Of a stretch of DNA of 17,921 nt, positions 1 through 7,123 are shown piece after piece. The stretch's first letter is position 1. Every line of letters begins with the position of its first letter. The position numbers were made by a program, and so were the translations under genes. The stretch is from DASZIT01 sp035948855 (lineage in GTDB: Bacteria > Actinomycetota > Acidimicrobiia > Acidimicrobiales > RAAP-2), in contig DASZIT010000040.1 in the NCBI GenBank assembly GCA_035948855.1, forward strand, positions 1 through 17,921, in the 5' to 3' direction. The notes beneath the pieces were generated by a model. The model made no database searches. It saw only the letters and a list, made by a program, of their open reading frames with translations, and had not been told where the DNA came from.

Positions 1-226
<226 letters not shown>

Positions 227-247
227 TTGCTCGTGCTCGCTATGGAA

Positions 248-331
248 CGCTCAGGGGTGACCGATTGTCGGTCACGCCGGGCTCGGATATCACCTCCCCA
301 CTTAGGTGATCGTCTTTGAGCCCTGAGAGCG
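248..331 (+). other. 23S-5S spacer with nested inverted repeats (probable rRNA processing structure)
   Basis: The spacer between 23S and 5S holds three stems. The outer arms are CGCTCAGGG (248-256) and CCCTGAGAGCG (321-331), complementary with a two-base bulge. Inside lie a perfect 8-bp hairpin, GTGACCGA (257-264) with TCGGTCAC (268-275), and a 7-bp hairpin, ATCACCT (289-295) with AGGTGAT (304-310). A three-way structure of this kind suits a pre-rRNA processing site, though no specific RNase site can be named. No tRNA is present in the spacer. Confidence 0.65.
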
Positions 332-336
332 CACAG

Positions 337-456
337 TTTCCGGTGGCCATAGCGGCGGAGAGACACCCGTTCCCATTCCGAACACGGCAGTTAAGCTCGC
401 CAGCGCCGATGGTACTTGGGGGGTAGCCCCCTGGGAGAGTAGGACGTCGCCGGGAT
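337..456 (+). rRNA. rrf: 5S ribosomal RNA
   Basis: About 120 nt with the conserved 5S core: CCATAGCGGCGGAG, CCCGTTCCCATTCCGAACACGG in two pieces, AGTTAAGCTC, GATGGTACT and GGGAGAGTAGGACG. The ends pair as helix I: bases 338-343 with 450-455, continuing through a G-U pair. It sits directly after the 23S 3' end and before a strong hairpin terminator. The ends are accurate to about 2 nt. Confidence 0.95.
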
Positions 457-462
457 TTCTCT

Positions 463-502
463 GAAGAGGCCCTCCGCTTTTGCGGCGGGCCTCTTCTAAT
501 TT
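463..502 (+). terminator. Intrinsic terminator of the rRNA operon
   Basis: A near-perfect hairpin starts just after 5S. GAAGAGGCCC (463-472) pairs with GGGCCTCTTC (487-496), and CCGC (474-477) with GCGG (482-485), with one T/C mismatch and a TTTT loop. The T-rich TAATTT follows. This is the classic 'GAGGCCC...GGGCCTC' rrn terminator. Confidence 0.88.
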
Positions 503-540
503 GACCGCTAGTGCTTCGCCCATTTGGGGCGTTCGCTGCT

Positions 541-1215
541 ATGCCTTACGGGATGGATTCACCGGAGAGCGACTCCACCGCCGTGCAAACGGCTGGATGG
601 GGTGATGAACGCCAGGTCGATTGGTATGTGGATCGCATAGCGCAGCTTCCCCCCCGCCTCGCCGGCGAAGAGGTCCTCCGATCCGTACTACCAAACGAAC
701 CGGGATCCCTGCTCGACCTCGGGTGCGGCGACGGCCGGCTGATCGGCCTCGCCCTCGAGGCTCGACCTGGGCTCGATCGGGTGGTTGGGATCGACCTTTC
801 GGCGCCGATGCTGGCTCGGGCCAACGACAGGTTCTGCTCGGATCCGAGGGTGAGCGTTCAGCCATGGGACCTGGCCGACTCCATCGAGGCGTTTGGTACC
901 TTCGACGTCATCCTCTCGGGATTCGCCATCCATCACCTGGAGGATGAGCGGAAGAAGAACCTCTTTTCCGAGATCGCTCAGCAACTCCATCCCGGCGGCC
1001 TCTTTGCCAATCTGGAGGTCATTGCCTCTGCGACTCCGGAATTGCATGCCGAGTTCCTGGGCCTCATTGGGCGACAGGCGGACGATCCTGAGGACCGGTT
1101 GGCTGACATCGGGTTGCAGTTGCGATGGATGCGAGACGCGGGTCTGACCCAAGTCGATTGTCTGTGGCGATGGCGGGGATTTGCACTCTTGGTCGGCTGG
1201 GCGGCGCCGGACTGA
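541..1215 (+). CDS. Class I SAM-dependent methyltransferase, substrate unknown
   Basis: A 224-residue cytosolic protein with the Rossmann methyltransferase fold. Motif I is LLDLGCGDG (residues 57-65), the acidic end of strand 2 is in VVGIDLS (81-87), and the motif-IV region is FDVILSGFAIHHLED (121-135). LHPGGLFANLEV (149-160) is the usual post-motif strand. The pattern HHLED followed by LxPGG is that of the UbiE/CmoA-like Methyltransf_25 group, but nothing fixes the substrate. I chose ATG 541. A GTG at 511 would add 10 residues overlapping the terminator downstream flank, and ATG 553 is also possible. A weak TTGGGGC lies about 11 nt upstream of 541. It starts about 40 nt after the rRNA terminator; no convincing promoter of its own was seen. 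Confidence 0.85.
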   Translation: MPYGMDSPESDSTAVQTAGWGDERQVDWYVDRIAQLPPRLAGEEVLRSVLPNEPGSLLDLGCGDGRLIGLALEARPGLDRVVGIDLSAPMLARANDRFCSDPRVSVQPWDLADSIEAFGTFDVILSGFAIHHLEDERKKNLFSEIAQQLHPGGLFANLEVIASATPELHAEFLGLIGRQADDPEDRLADIGLQLRWMRDAGLTQVDCLWRWRGFALLVGWAAPD

Positions 1216-1277
1216 CCCAGTGAAGATCGATCTCGGCTGATCTCCACCGTCGTGCAAGCTCGGATTCTCGCAGTTAG

Positions 1278-1283
1278 TACACT
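1278..1283 (+). promoter_or_regulatory. Candidate -10 element (TACACT) for the TPR protein gene
   Basis: TACACT matches the actinobacterial TANNNT -10 pattern and ends 9 nt before ATG 1293, leaving no room for a Shine-Dalgarno. The transcript would be leaderless or nearly so. No good -35 is visible at the 17-nt position, so this rests on the -10 and spacing alone. Confidence 0.35.
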
Positions 1284-1292
1284 CGACCCACT

Positions 1293-2762
1293 ATGGCCGC
1301 ACGTCCACCTTCTGGTACTCCGCGCCCACGCTCATCAGGTGGAGGCGGTCCCAAGGGTTCGTCGCGGGGTGGAACCAGGGGCTCGTCCTCCTCAGGCCGC
1401 GGCTACCAAGGTTCCAAGGATTCGAGTTCCGGGAGCCGGAGTGGGGCCTCCGGTGGGCAAGGCCGAACCGGCCGACCCTCGGCATCGGGACGACCGGAGC
1501 GGTCAGGAACCGGAGGCGCTCCAAGCAGCCGCGGCCGCCCTGATTCCGGCTCGAGGTCAACTTCAAGGTCGAGTTCGTCCAGTCGCTCACCGTCCGGTTA
1601 CCAGGGAGAACGACCCGGATCCGGTTCCCGGACCGGGTCACGAACATCGTCTACCGGTGGGGGCTATGGGGGATCCACCGGCCGCCCGCCGGCCAAGCCC
1701 GGGAACTGGAGAGACCGAGATTCCGGACCTTCGAGCCGCGCCCCGAGGACAGCCGGCAGCAGTTCTGGCCGACCAGGCGGCAGTGGGTCCGGTCGATCCG
1801 GGCGCCCGGAAGCCAAGTGGGAGCCGCGACCGGCGAGGAACCCGGTGGTTCGCAAAGGGTGGGGGAGCGTGGCCCGCCGAGGGGCCAGCACCGTACGGGA
1901 GGGCACCGAACACGGTCCCGACAAGGACACCCCCGAAGGGCGACGGCGCTCCAAAAAGCGGACGGACGAATTCGTTCCCGAACTGTGGATCCAGGACGAC
2001 CGCGGCAAGAAGCGGACCGATGGTCTGCGTCCACCGGCCCACCGCGCCGTGCCCGTCCAACCCGAGCTGTCCCCGGACATCGCCAACGAACTGGCGTCCG
2101 CCGCCGGGCCCGACTGGAACCACCTCCGGGAGCGGATGACCGAGCGGATGGCCGCCGGCATCGGCGCCTACGAACGGGAGCGGTACCGGGACGCCTCCCG
2201 CATCCTGAAGACGGTGGTCGACGCCATCCCGAGCTCCCCCTCCGCCCGGGAACTCCTCGCCCTCAGCCAGTACCACCAGGGGTACTGGAAGGCCGCCCTG
2301 CCGAACCTGGAGGCATTCGCATCCCTCACCGGATCGGTGGACCAGCATCCGGTCCGGATGGACTGCCATCGGGCGCTGGGCCGCCCGAAGCGGGTCGAGG
2401 CCCTCTTCACCGAGCTCCGTCAGGGTTCTCCGGAGGCCGAGGTCCTGACCGAGGGAAGGCTGGTACTGGCCGGCACCCGGGCGGATGCCGGCGACCTGGC
2501 CGGAGCCGTCGCCCTCCTGGTCGAGTCCGGAGCCGGCCGCCTGGTCCGGAACCCGGCCGAGCGGCACCTGCGCCAGTGGTACGTCCTGGGCGACCTCATG
2601 GAGCGTTCCGGCGACATTCCGAAGGCCCGCGAGCTCTTCCTCCGGATCTCCACCGTCGACCCCGACGCCTACGACGTCGCCCAGCGGCTCGAGTCGCTGG
2701 GACCCCCGGCCCGGGTGCGGCGCACGCCAAACAGGCCAAAAGGTCCGCGCCGCGCCAGTTAG
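1293..2762 (+). CDS. TPR-like protein with a long Ser/Gly/Arg-rich disordered N-terminus
   Basis: A 489-residue protein in two parts. Residues 1 to about 200 are low complexity (Ser, Gly, Arg, Pro), almost free of hydrophobic and acidic residues, with RGG-like (SSRGGTRG, GRGYQG) and RS-like (SRSTSRSSSSSRS) runs. A charged linker follows (about 205-245, including RRRSKKR). The C-terminal part (about 280-470) is alpha-helical, with TPR-like pairs such as GAYERERYRDASRILKTVVD (291-310) and a segment at 425-470 containing LMERSGDIPKARELFLRI. There is no signal peptide or membrane segment, so it is probably cytosolic. Basic disorder plus a protein-binding repeat suggests an RNA- or ribosome-associated scaffold, but that is inference. 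ATG 1293 has no SD; a TACACT -10 lies 9 nt upstream. The N-terminal third has weaker GC3 bias than the C-terminal part, so a later start cannot be excluded. Confidence 0.72.
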   Translation: MAARPPSGTPRPRSSGGGGPKGSSRGGTRGSSSSGRGYQGSKDSSSGSRSGASGGQGRTGRPSASGRPERSGTGGAPSSRGRPDSGSRSTSRSSSSSRSPSGYQGERPGSGSRTGSRTSSTGGGYGGSTGRPPAKPGNWRDRDSGPSSRAPRTAGSSSGRPGGSGSGRSGRPEAKWEPRPARNPVVRKGWGSVARRGASTVREGTEHGPDKDTPEGRRRSKKRTDEFVPELWIQDDRGKKRTDGLRPPAHRAVPVQPELSPDIANELASAAGPDWNHLRERMTERMAAGIGAYERERYRDASRILKTVVDAIPSSPSARELLALSQYHQGYWKAALPNLEAFASLTGSVDQHPVRMDCHRALGRPKRVEALFTELRQGSPEAEVLTEGRLVLAGTRADAGDLAGAVALLVESGAGRLVRNPAERHLRQWYVLGDLMERSGDIPKARELFLRISTVDPDAYDVAQRLESLGPPARVRRTPNRPKGPRRAS

Positions 2763-2765
2763 AGT
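2760..2765 (+). promoter_or_regulatory. Candidate -10 element (TAGAGT) for the aldolase gene, overlapping the upstream stop codon
   Basis: TAGAGT fits TANNNT, includes the TAG stop of the upstream gene, and ends 8 nt before ATG 2774. This spacing would start the transcript at or within two bases of the start codon. A GAGG at 2767-2770 is only 3 nt from the ATG, too close for a normal ribosome binding site. No clear -35 is seen. Confidence 0.38.
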
Positions 2766-2773
2766 CGAGGACC

Positions 2774-3823
2774 ATGGACCTCGAAAAACTTCTGGGCGAC
2801 GAAGCCGATTCTCTGCTCAACCACCGTGCCACGGCGTTTCCGTCCGAACACCTGCTCCTGCCCGGGCCCGATCACCTGGACTCGATCTTCATCGATTCGG
2901 ACCGGTCGTCGACGGTGCTTCGCAACCTGGGCACGCTGTTCAACACCGGGCGGCTGGCCGGTACCGGGTACCTGTCGATCCTTCCGGTCGACCAGGGCAT
3001 CGAACACTCGGCCGCGGCTAGCTTCTCCAAGTACCCGGCCTACTTCGACCCGGCCAAGCTGTGCGACCTGGCCATCGCCGCCGACTGCAGCGCCATCGCC
3101 ACCACGTTGGGAGGACTGGGCATCGTGTCGCGGCGCTACGTCCACAAGATCCCGTTCGTGGTCAAGCTCAATCACAATGACTTCCTCAACTACCCCAATA
3201 CCTACGACCAGGTGATGTTCGGCGGGGTCCAGCAGGCGGCCGATCTCGGCGCCATCGGTGTCGGCGCCACCATCTATTTCGGCTCCGAAGGGGCCGACCG
3301 CCAGATCGGGGAAGTGTCGAAGGCGTTCGCCGAAGCCCACCGGCTGGGGTTGATGACCATGTTGTGGTGCTATCTGCGCAATCCAGCCTTCAAACAGGGC
3401 GATATCGACTACCACCTGTCCGCCGACCTCACCGGGCAGGCCAACCACCTCGGGGTGACCATCGAGGCCGACATCATCAAGCAGAAGCAACCGGAGAACA
3501 ACGGCGGGTACAACGCCCTCAAATTCGGTATGACCGATCCGTTGGTCTACAGCGAGCTGACCACCGATAACCCCATCGACCTGACCCGCTGGCAGGTGGT
3601 GAACTGCTACGCCGGCCGGATCCCGTTGATCAACTCGGGCGGGGCGTCCAAGGGCGCTGACGACCTGGCCCAGGCGGTCCGGACCGCGGTGATCAACAAG
3701 CGGGCCGGGGGGACCGGGCTCATTGTGGGTCGGAAGGCCTTCCAGAGGCCCATGGGCGAGGGGGTGGAGCTCATCCACGCCATTCAGGACGTCTACCTCG
3801 ATGCCGAGGTGACCGTCGCCTGA
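2774..3823 (+). CDS. fbaB: Fructose-bisphosphate aldolase, class I (DhnA/FbaB type)
   Basis: A 349-residue cytosolic enzyme, the same length as E. coli FbaB (350). It cleaves fructose 1,6-bisphosphate to dihydroxyacetone phosphate and glyceraldehyde 3-phosphate, or runs in reverse in gluconeogenesis, through a Schiff base. The Schiff-base lysine is expected in EADIIKQK (231-238), and K236 falls at the same number as the catalytic lysine known for E. coli DhnA. Other family hallmarks are PVDQGIEHS (71-79), LWCYLRNP (197-204, matching the Trp and Tyr of archaeal homologues) and the phosphate-binding INSGGASKG (286-294) and IVGRKAFQRP (317-326). The frame stays open far upstream, but the FbaB homology begins at MDLEKLLGDEA, so ATG 2774 is chosen. 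It starts 11 nt after the TPR gene ends and may be co-transcribed with it or use its own -10. Confidence 0.95.
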   Translation: MDLEKLLGDEADSLLNHRATAFPSEHLLLPGPDHLDSIFIDSDRSSTVLRNLGTLFNTGRLAGTGYLSILPVDQGIEHSAAASFSKYPAYFDPAKLCDLAIAADCSAIATTLGGLGIVSRRYVHKIPFVVKLNHNDFLNYPNTYDQVMFGGVQQAADLGAIGVGATIYFGSEGADRQIGEVSKAFAEAHRLGLMTMLWCYLRNPAFKQGDIDYHLSADLTGQANHLGVTIEADIIKQKQPENNGGYNALKFGMTDPLVYSELTTDNPIDLTRWQVVNCYAGRIPLINSGGASKGADDLAQAVRTAVINKRAGGTGLIVGRKAFQRPMGEGVELIHAIQDVYLDAEVTVA

Positions 3824-3840
3824 CCCGCCGTCGGCTGACC

Positions 3841-3866
3841 CGCCGACCGGGCCCGCCGACCGGGCC
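3841..3866. repeat. Two perfect tandem copies of a 13-bp GC-rich unit
   Basis: CGCCGACCGGGCC occurs at 3841-3853 and again at 3854-3866 and then fades. Just upstream, GTCGGC (3830-3835) is inverted relative to GCCGAC (3842-3847), giving a 6-bp stem with a 6-nt loop right after the aldolase stop codon. It could help end transcription but lacks a T-run. Confidence 0.6.
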
Positions 3867-3889
3867 CGCGACCCGCACCAGGCTGGCCA

Positions 3890-3947
3890 GGCGGATCAAG
3901 GCCACCGCGGGTGTCAGCCCGCCTACCTCGCGTGGTTTGATCCTGCC
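3890..3947 (+). repeat. Long imperfect inverted repeat between fbaB and korA
   Basis: The left arm 3890-3909 and right arm 3929-3947 are complementary over most of their length: GGC/GCC outer ends, the perfect 7-mers GGATCAA (3893-3899) and TTGATCC (3937-3943), and CCAC (3902-3905) with GTGG (3932-3935). A second hairpin, GCGGG (3907-3911) with CCCGC (3918-3922), nests at the tip. The right arm ends 2 nt before the candidate korA -10 (3950). It could be a factor-independent end signal for fbaB (no T-run follows), an operator, or both. Confidence 0.6.
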
Positions 3948-3949
3948 GA

Positions 3950-3955
3950 TAGACT
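3950..3955 (+). promoter_or_regulatory. Candidate -10 element (TAGACT) of the korAB operon
   Basis: TAGACT fits TANNNT. Transcription would begin near 3962, giving a leader of about 130 nt before GTG 4092, and no closer -10 is apparent in 4040-4090. The -35 region falls inside the right arm of the inverted repeat and does not resemble TTGACA at 17-nt spacing. I recognise no known riboswitch in the leader. Confidence 0.4.
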
Positions 3956-4091
3956 GACCTCAACAGCGCCGAATTGGGCGCGTCAGCCCGGTCAACGAGG
4001 ATCGGCGCATACGAGCATCATGGCGCCGAGTATTCGACCGGCGACCGAGCGCAGAGAAATAGCGCGATAGAGCAGTACGAAGAGGAGCGCG

Positions 4092-6029
4092 GTGTCCGAT
4101 ACGACGACCAACGACCATCCGTCCGAAGTTCTCGATCGGGTGATCCTCCGATTCGCCGGGGACTCGGGCGACGGCATGCAGCTCGTCGGCGACCAGTTCA
4201 CCACGGTCTCCGCACTCTTCGGGAACGACCTGGCGACGTTCCCGGACTTCCCGGCGGAGATCCGGGCCCCGGCCGGCACCCTGGCCGGCGTGTCGGCATT
4301 CCAGGTGCAGATCTCCGACCACGACATCCTGACCCCCGGCGACGCGCCGAACGTGTTGGTGGCGATGAACCCGGCGGCCCTGAGGGCCAACGTGGAGAAT
4401 CTGCCTCCCGGCGCCACGGTGATCGTCAACGTCGATGCCTTCGAGGAGCGCAACCTGACCAAGGCCGGCTACGAGAAGAACCCGCTGACCGACGGGAGCC
4501 TGGCCGCCTACACCGTCTACGAGATCCCGATGACCTCGATCACCACCGAGGTCTCCAAAGACGCCGGGGTGAAGCCGCGGGACGCCGAGCGCTCCAAGAA
4601 CTTCTTCGCCCTCGGACTCATCTGCTGGCTCTACACCCGGCCGGTCGACGGCGTGGCCAAGTGGACCGAGGAGAAGTACGCGGGCAAGCCGCTGGTGATG
4701 GAGGCCAACCTCCGGGCCCTGAAGGCCGGGTACCACTTCGGGGAGACGGCTGAGCTGTTCGAGTCCTCCTACGAGGTGCGTCCTGCCACCCTCGATCCGG
4801 GTGAGTACGTCAACATCACCGGCAACACCGCCACCGCCTGGGGCCTGATCGCCGCCTCCGAGCAGGCCGGGCTGCCGCTGTTCCTCGGGACCTATCCGAT
4901 CACCCCGGCGTCGGACATCCTCCACGAACTGTCCAAGCACAAGGAGTTCGGGGTGCGGACCTTCCAGGCCGAGGACGAGATCTCCGGGATCGGCGCCGCG
5001 CTGGGGGCGGCGTTCGGCGGGGCGCTGGGGGTCACCACCACCTCGGGCCCGGGTGTCGACCTCAAGTCGGAGATGATGGGACTGGGCATCAGCCTCGAGG
5101 TTCCGCTCCTGATCATCGACATCCAGCGCGGGGGCCCATCCACCGGGCTACCGACCAAGACCGAACAGGGCGACCTGCTCCATGCCATGTACGGACGTCA
5201 CGGCGAGTCGCCGCTGCCGATCGTGGCGGCCAAGACGCCCTCCCACTGTTTCGAGGCCACCGTCGAAGCCGTCCGCCTGGCCGTCAAGTACCGCACCCCG
5301 GTGATCCTGTTGTCGGACGGGTACCTGGCCAACGGCACCGAGCCGTGGAAGCTCCCCGACGTTTCCGACCTCCCGGTCATCGACCCCGATTTCGCCACCG
5401 GTCCCAACCACACCGATGAGGACGGCAACCAGGTGTTCTGGCCGTACGTGCGTGACGAGACGACCCTGGCCCGACCCTGGGCGCCCCCGGGTCTGGCCGG
5501 ACTCGAACACCGGATCGGTGGACTCGAGAAGGAGGACGGCTCGGGGAACGTCAGCTACGACGGCGAGAACCACGAGAAGATGACCCGCCTCCGGGCGGCG
5601 AAGATCGCCGGCATCGCCTATGACATTCCCCCCACCGACCTGGACGACGAGGACGATGACGCCCGCACCCTGGTCGTCGGCTGGGGCTCCACCTACGGCG
5701 CGATTGCCGCCGGGGTCCGGCGGGTGAGGGCCCGGGGATTCAAGGTCGCCCACGCCCACCTCGTCCACCTCAACCCGCTGCCGGTGGATCTCGGCGAGGT
5801 GCTCCACCGCTACGACAAGGTGCTGGTGCCCGAGGTCAACCTCGGCCAACTCAGCCGGCTCCTCCGGGCCGAGTATCTGGTCGATACCGTGTCGTTCACC
5901 CAGCTGAAGGGGATTCCCTTCCGGGCGGCATCGATGGAGGCGGCGATCATGGAGTTGATCAAGGCCGAGGACGGGGATGTCGGCGCCGTCGGCGGAACCC
6001 CGGTAGGTGGAAAGGTGTCTGACATATGA
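4092..6029 (+). CDS. korA: 2-oxoglutarate:ferredoxin oxidoreductase, alpha subunit (fused gamma-alpha)
   Basis: A 645-residue cytosolic subunit which, with KorB, oxidatively decarboxylates 2-oxoglutarate to succinyl-CoA and reduces ferredoxin. The gamma-type domain comes first (about 14-215; FAGDSGDGMQL 21-31). The pyrimidine-binding alpha domain follows: GTYPITPASDI (266-276), FQAEDEISGIGAA (291-303), TTSGPG (316-321) and QRGGPSTGLPTKTEQGDLL (345-363). The transketolase C-terminal-like domain contains LVVGWGSTYGAIAAG. This gamma-alpha fusion and length match the two-subunit actinobacterial KorAB type. GTG 4092 has the SD AGAGGAG (4081-4087). It overlaps korB by 4 nt. A branched-chain or other 2-oxoacid substrate cannot be excluded from sequence. 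No ferredoxin-like delta subunit is encoded nearby. Confidence 0.93.
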   Translation: MSDTTTNDHPSEVLDRVILRFAGDSGDGMQLVGDQFTTVSALFGNDLATFPDFPAEIRAPAGTLAGVSAFQVQISDHDILTPGDAPNVLVAMNPAALRANVENLPPGATVIVNVDAFEERNLTKAGYEKNPLTDGSLAAYTVYEIPMTSITTEVSKDAGVKPRDAERSKNFFALGLICWLYTRPVDGVAKWTEEKYAGKPLVMEANLRALKAGYHFGETAELFESSYEVRPATLDPGEYVNITGNTATAWGLIAASEQAGLPLFLGTYPITPASDILHELSKHKEFGVRTFQAEDEISGIGAALGAAFGGALGVTTTSGPGVDLKSEMMGLGISLEVPLLIIDIQRGGPSTGLPTKTEQGDLLHAMYGRHGESPLPIVAAKTPSHCFEATVEAVRLAVKYRTPVILLSDGYLANGTEPWKLPDVSDLPVIDPDFATGPNHTDEDGNQVFWPYVRDETTLARPWAPPGLAGLEHRIGGLEKEDGSGNVSYDGENHEKMTRLRAAKIAGIAYDIPPTDLDDEDDDARTLVVGWGSTYGAIAAGVRRVRARGFKVAHAHLVHLNPLPVDLGEVLHRYDKVLVPEVNLGQLSRLLRAEYLVDTVSFTQLKGIPFRAASMEAAIMELIKAEDGDVGAVGGTPVGGKVSDI

Positions 6030-7087
6030 CCGACCTGGCCCAGGCCAACGGATCCCACACCAACGGCGCGTCGGTGCCGGTGCCCGTCACCACCCGCAAG
6101 GACTGGTCTTCCGACCAGGAGGTCAGATGGTGTCCCGGGTGCGGCGACTACTCGATCCTCTCGGCCATGCAGATGCTCATGCCCGACCTCGGGGTCCGGC
6201 GGGAGAGCACAGTGTTCCTCTCCGGCATCGGCTGCGCGGCGCGGTTCCCGTATTACATGAACACCTACGGGTTGCATTCGATCCACGGCCGGGCGCCGGC
6301 CATCGCCACCGGATTGGCCACCACCCGACCCGATCTCGACGTGTGGGTGATCACCGGCGACGGCGACTCGCTGTCGATCGGAGGCAACCACCTCATCCAT
6401 GCGCTGCGCCGGAATGTGAACATCACCATCCTGTTGTTCAACAACCAGATCTACGGCCTTACCAAGGGCCAGTACTCGCCGACCTCGGAGATGGCCAAGG
6501 TCACCAAGTCGACGCCGTTCGGATCCCTGGAGCAGCCGTTCAACCCGCTGAGCCTGGCCCTGGGAGCGGAGGCGAGTTTCGTCGCCCGCACCCATGACAT
6601 GGACCGGAAGCACATGATCGAGACCTTCCGCCGGGCCCACGCCCACCAGGGTTCGTCGTTCGTGGAGATCTACCAGAACTGCAACGTCTTCAACGACGGG
6701 GCCTTCGAGCAGATCACCGCCAAGGACAACCGCGCCGAGATGCTGATTCCCCTGGTCCACGGTGAGCCGATCCGTTTCGGGGCCGACGGCGCCCACGGCG
6801 TGATGATGGGTCCCGACGGGGCGGTCGACGTGGTGTCGGTGGCCGACGTCGGCGAGTCGGCGCTGCTGGTCCACGACGAGCACCGGGAGAACCCGGGACT
6901 CGCCTTCCAGCTCAGCCGGCTGTCCCGGGGTCCCTACGAGCCGACGCCCATCGGCATCTTCCGGGACGTCGACCGGCCGGAGTACGGCGCCGAGATGTCC
7001 CGCCAGATCGATCAGGTGATGGAGCGGAAGGGCAAGGGCGATGTCGCCGCCCTGTTGCGCTCCGGTTCGTCCTGGACGGTGGAGTAG
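6026..7087 (+). CDS. korB: 2-oxoglutarate:ferredoxin oxidoreductase, beta subunit
   Basis: A 353-residue subunit that binds thiamine diphosphate and one 4Fe-4S cluster. The TPP/Mg motif is GDGDSLSIGGNHLIHALRRN (111-130), ending at FNNQIYGLTKGQ (138-149). Four cysteines fit the known beta-subunit cluster: C36 and C39 in WCPGCGD, C70 in GIGCAAR, and C219 in YQNCNVF. HSIHGRAPAIATG (84-96) is typical of the family. ATG 6026 overlaps the korA stop as ATGA, giving tight translational coupling. The C-terminal region after about residue 245 is the usual KorB extension. An external ferredoxin must carry the electrons, since none is encoded here. Confidence 0.94.
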   Translation: MTDLAQANGSHTNGASVPVPVTTRKDWSSDQEVRWCPGCGDYSILSAMQMLMPDLGVRRESTVFLSGIGCAARFPYYMNTYGLHSIHGRAPAIATGLATTRPDLDVWVITGDGDSLSIGGNHLIHALRRNVNITILLFNNQIYGLTKGQYSPTSEMAKVTKSTPFGSLEQPFNPLSLALGAEASFVARTHDMDRKHMIETFRRAHAHQGSSFVEIYQNCNVFNDGAFEQITAKDNRAEMLIPLVHGEPIRFGADGAHGVMMGPDGAVDVVSVADVGESALLVHDEHRENPGLAFQLSRLSRGPYEPTPIGIFRDVDRPEYGAEMSRQIDQVMERKGKGDVAALLRSGSSWTVE

Positions 7088-7123
7088 GTAGACGTCGGCA
7101 CCCGGCTCGGAACCGATTCTGCG

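Noticed and set aside
1638..2567. Long antisense open frames over the TPR gene
   Set aside because: They are by-products of high GC content. They show no domain pattern, whereas the + frame continues into clear TPR-like helices.
1817..2773. An upstream extension of the aldolase frame (to 1817) that would make a 668-residue fusion protein
   Set aside because: The extension is out of frame with the TPR gene that occupies the same DNA, is rich in Pro/Arg/Gly as expected of a shadow frame, and the FbaB homology begins exactly at ATG 2774 with the normal family length.
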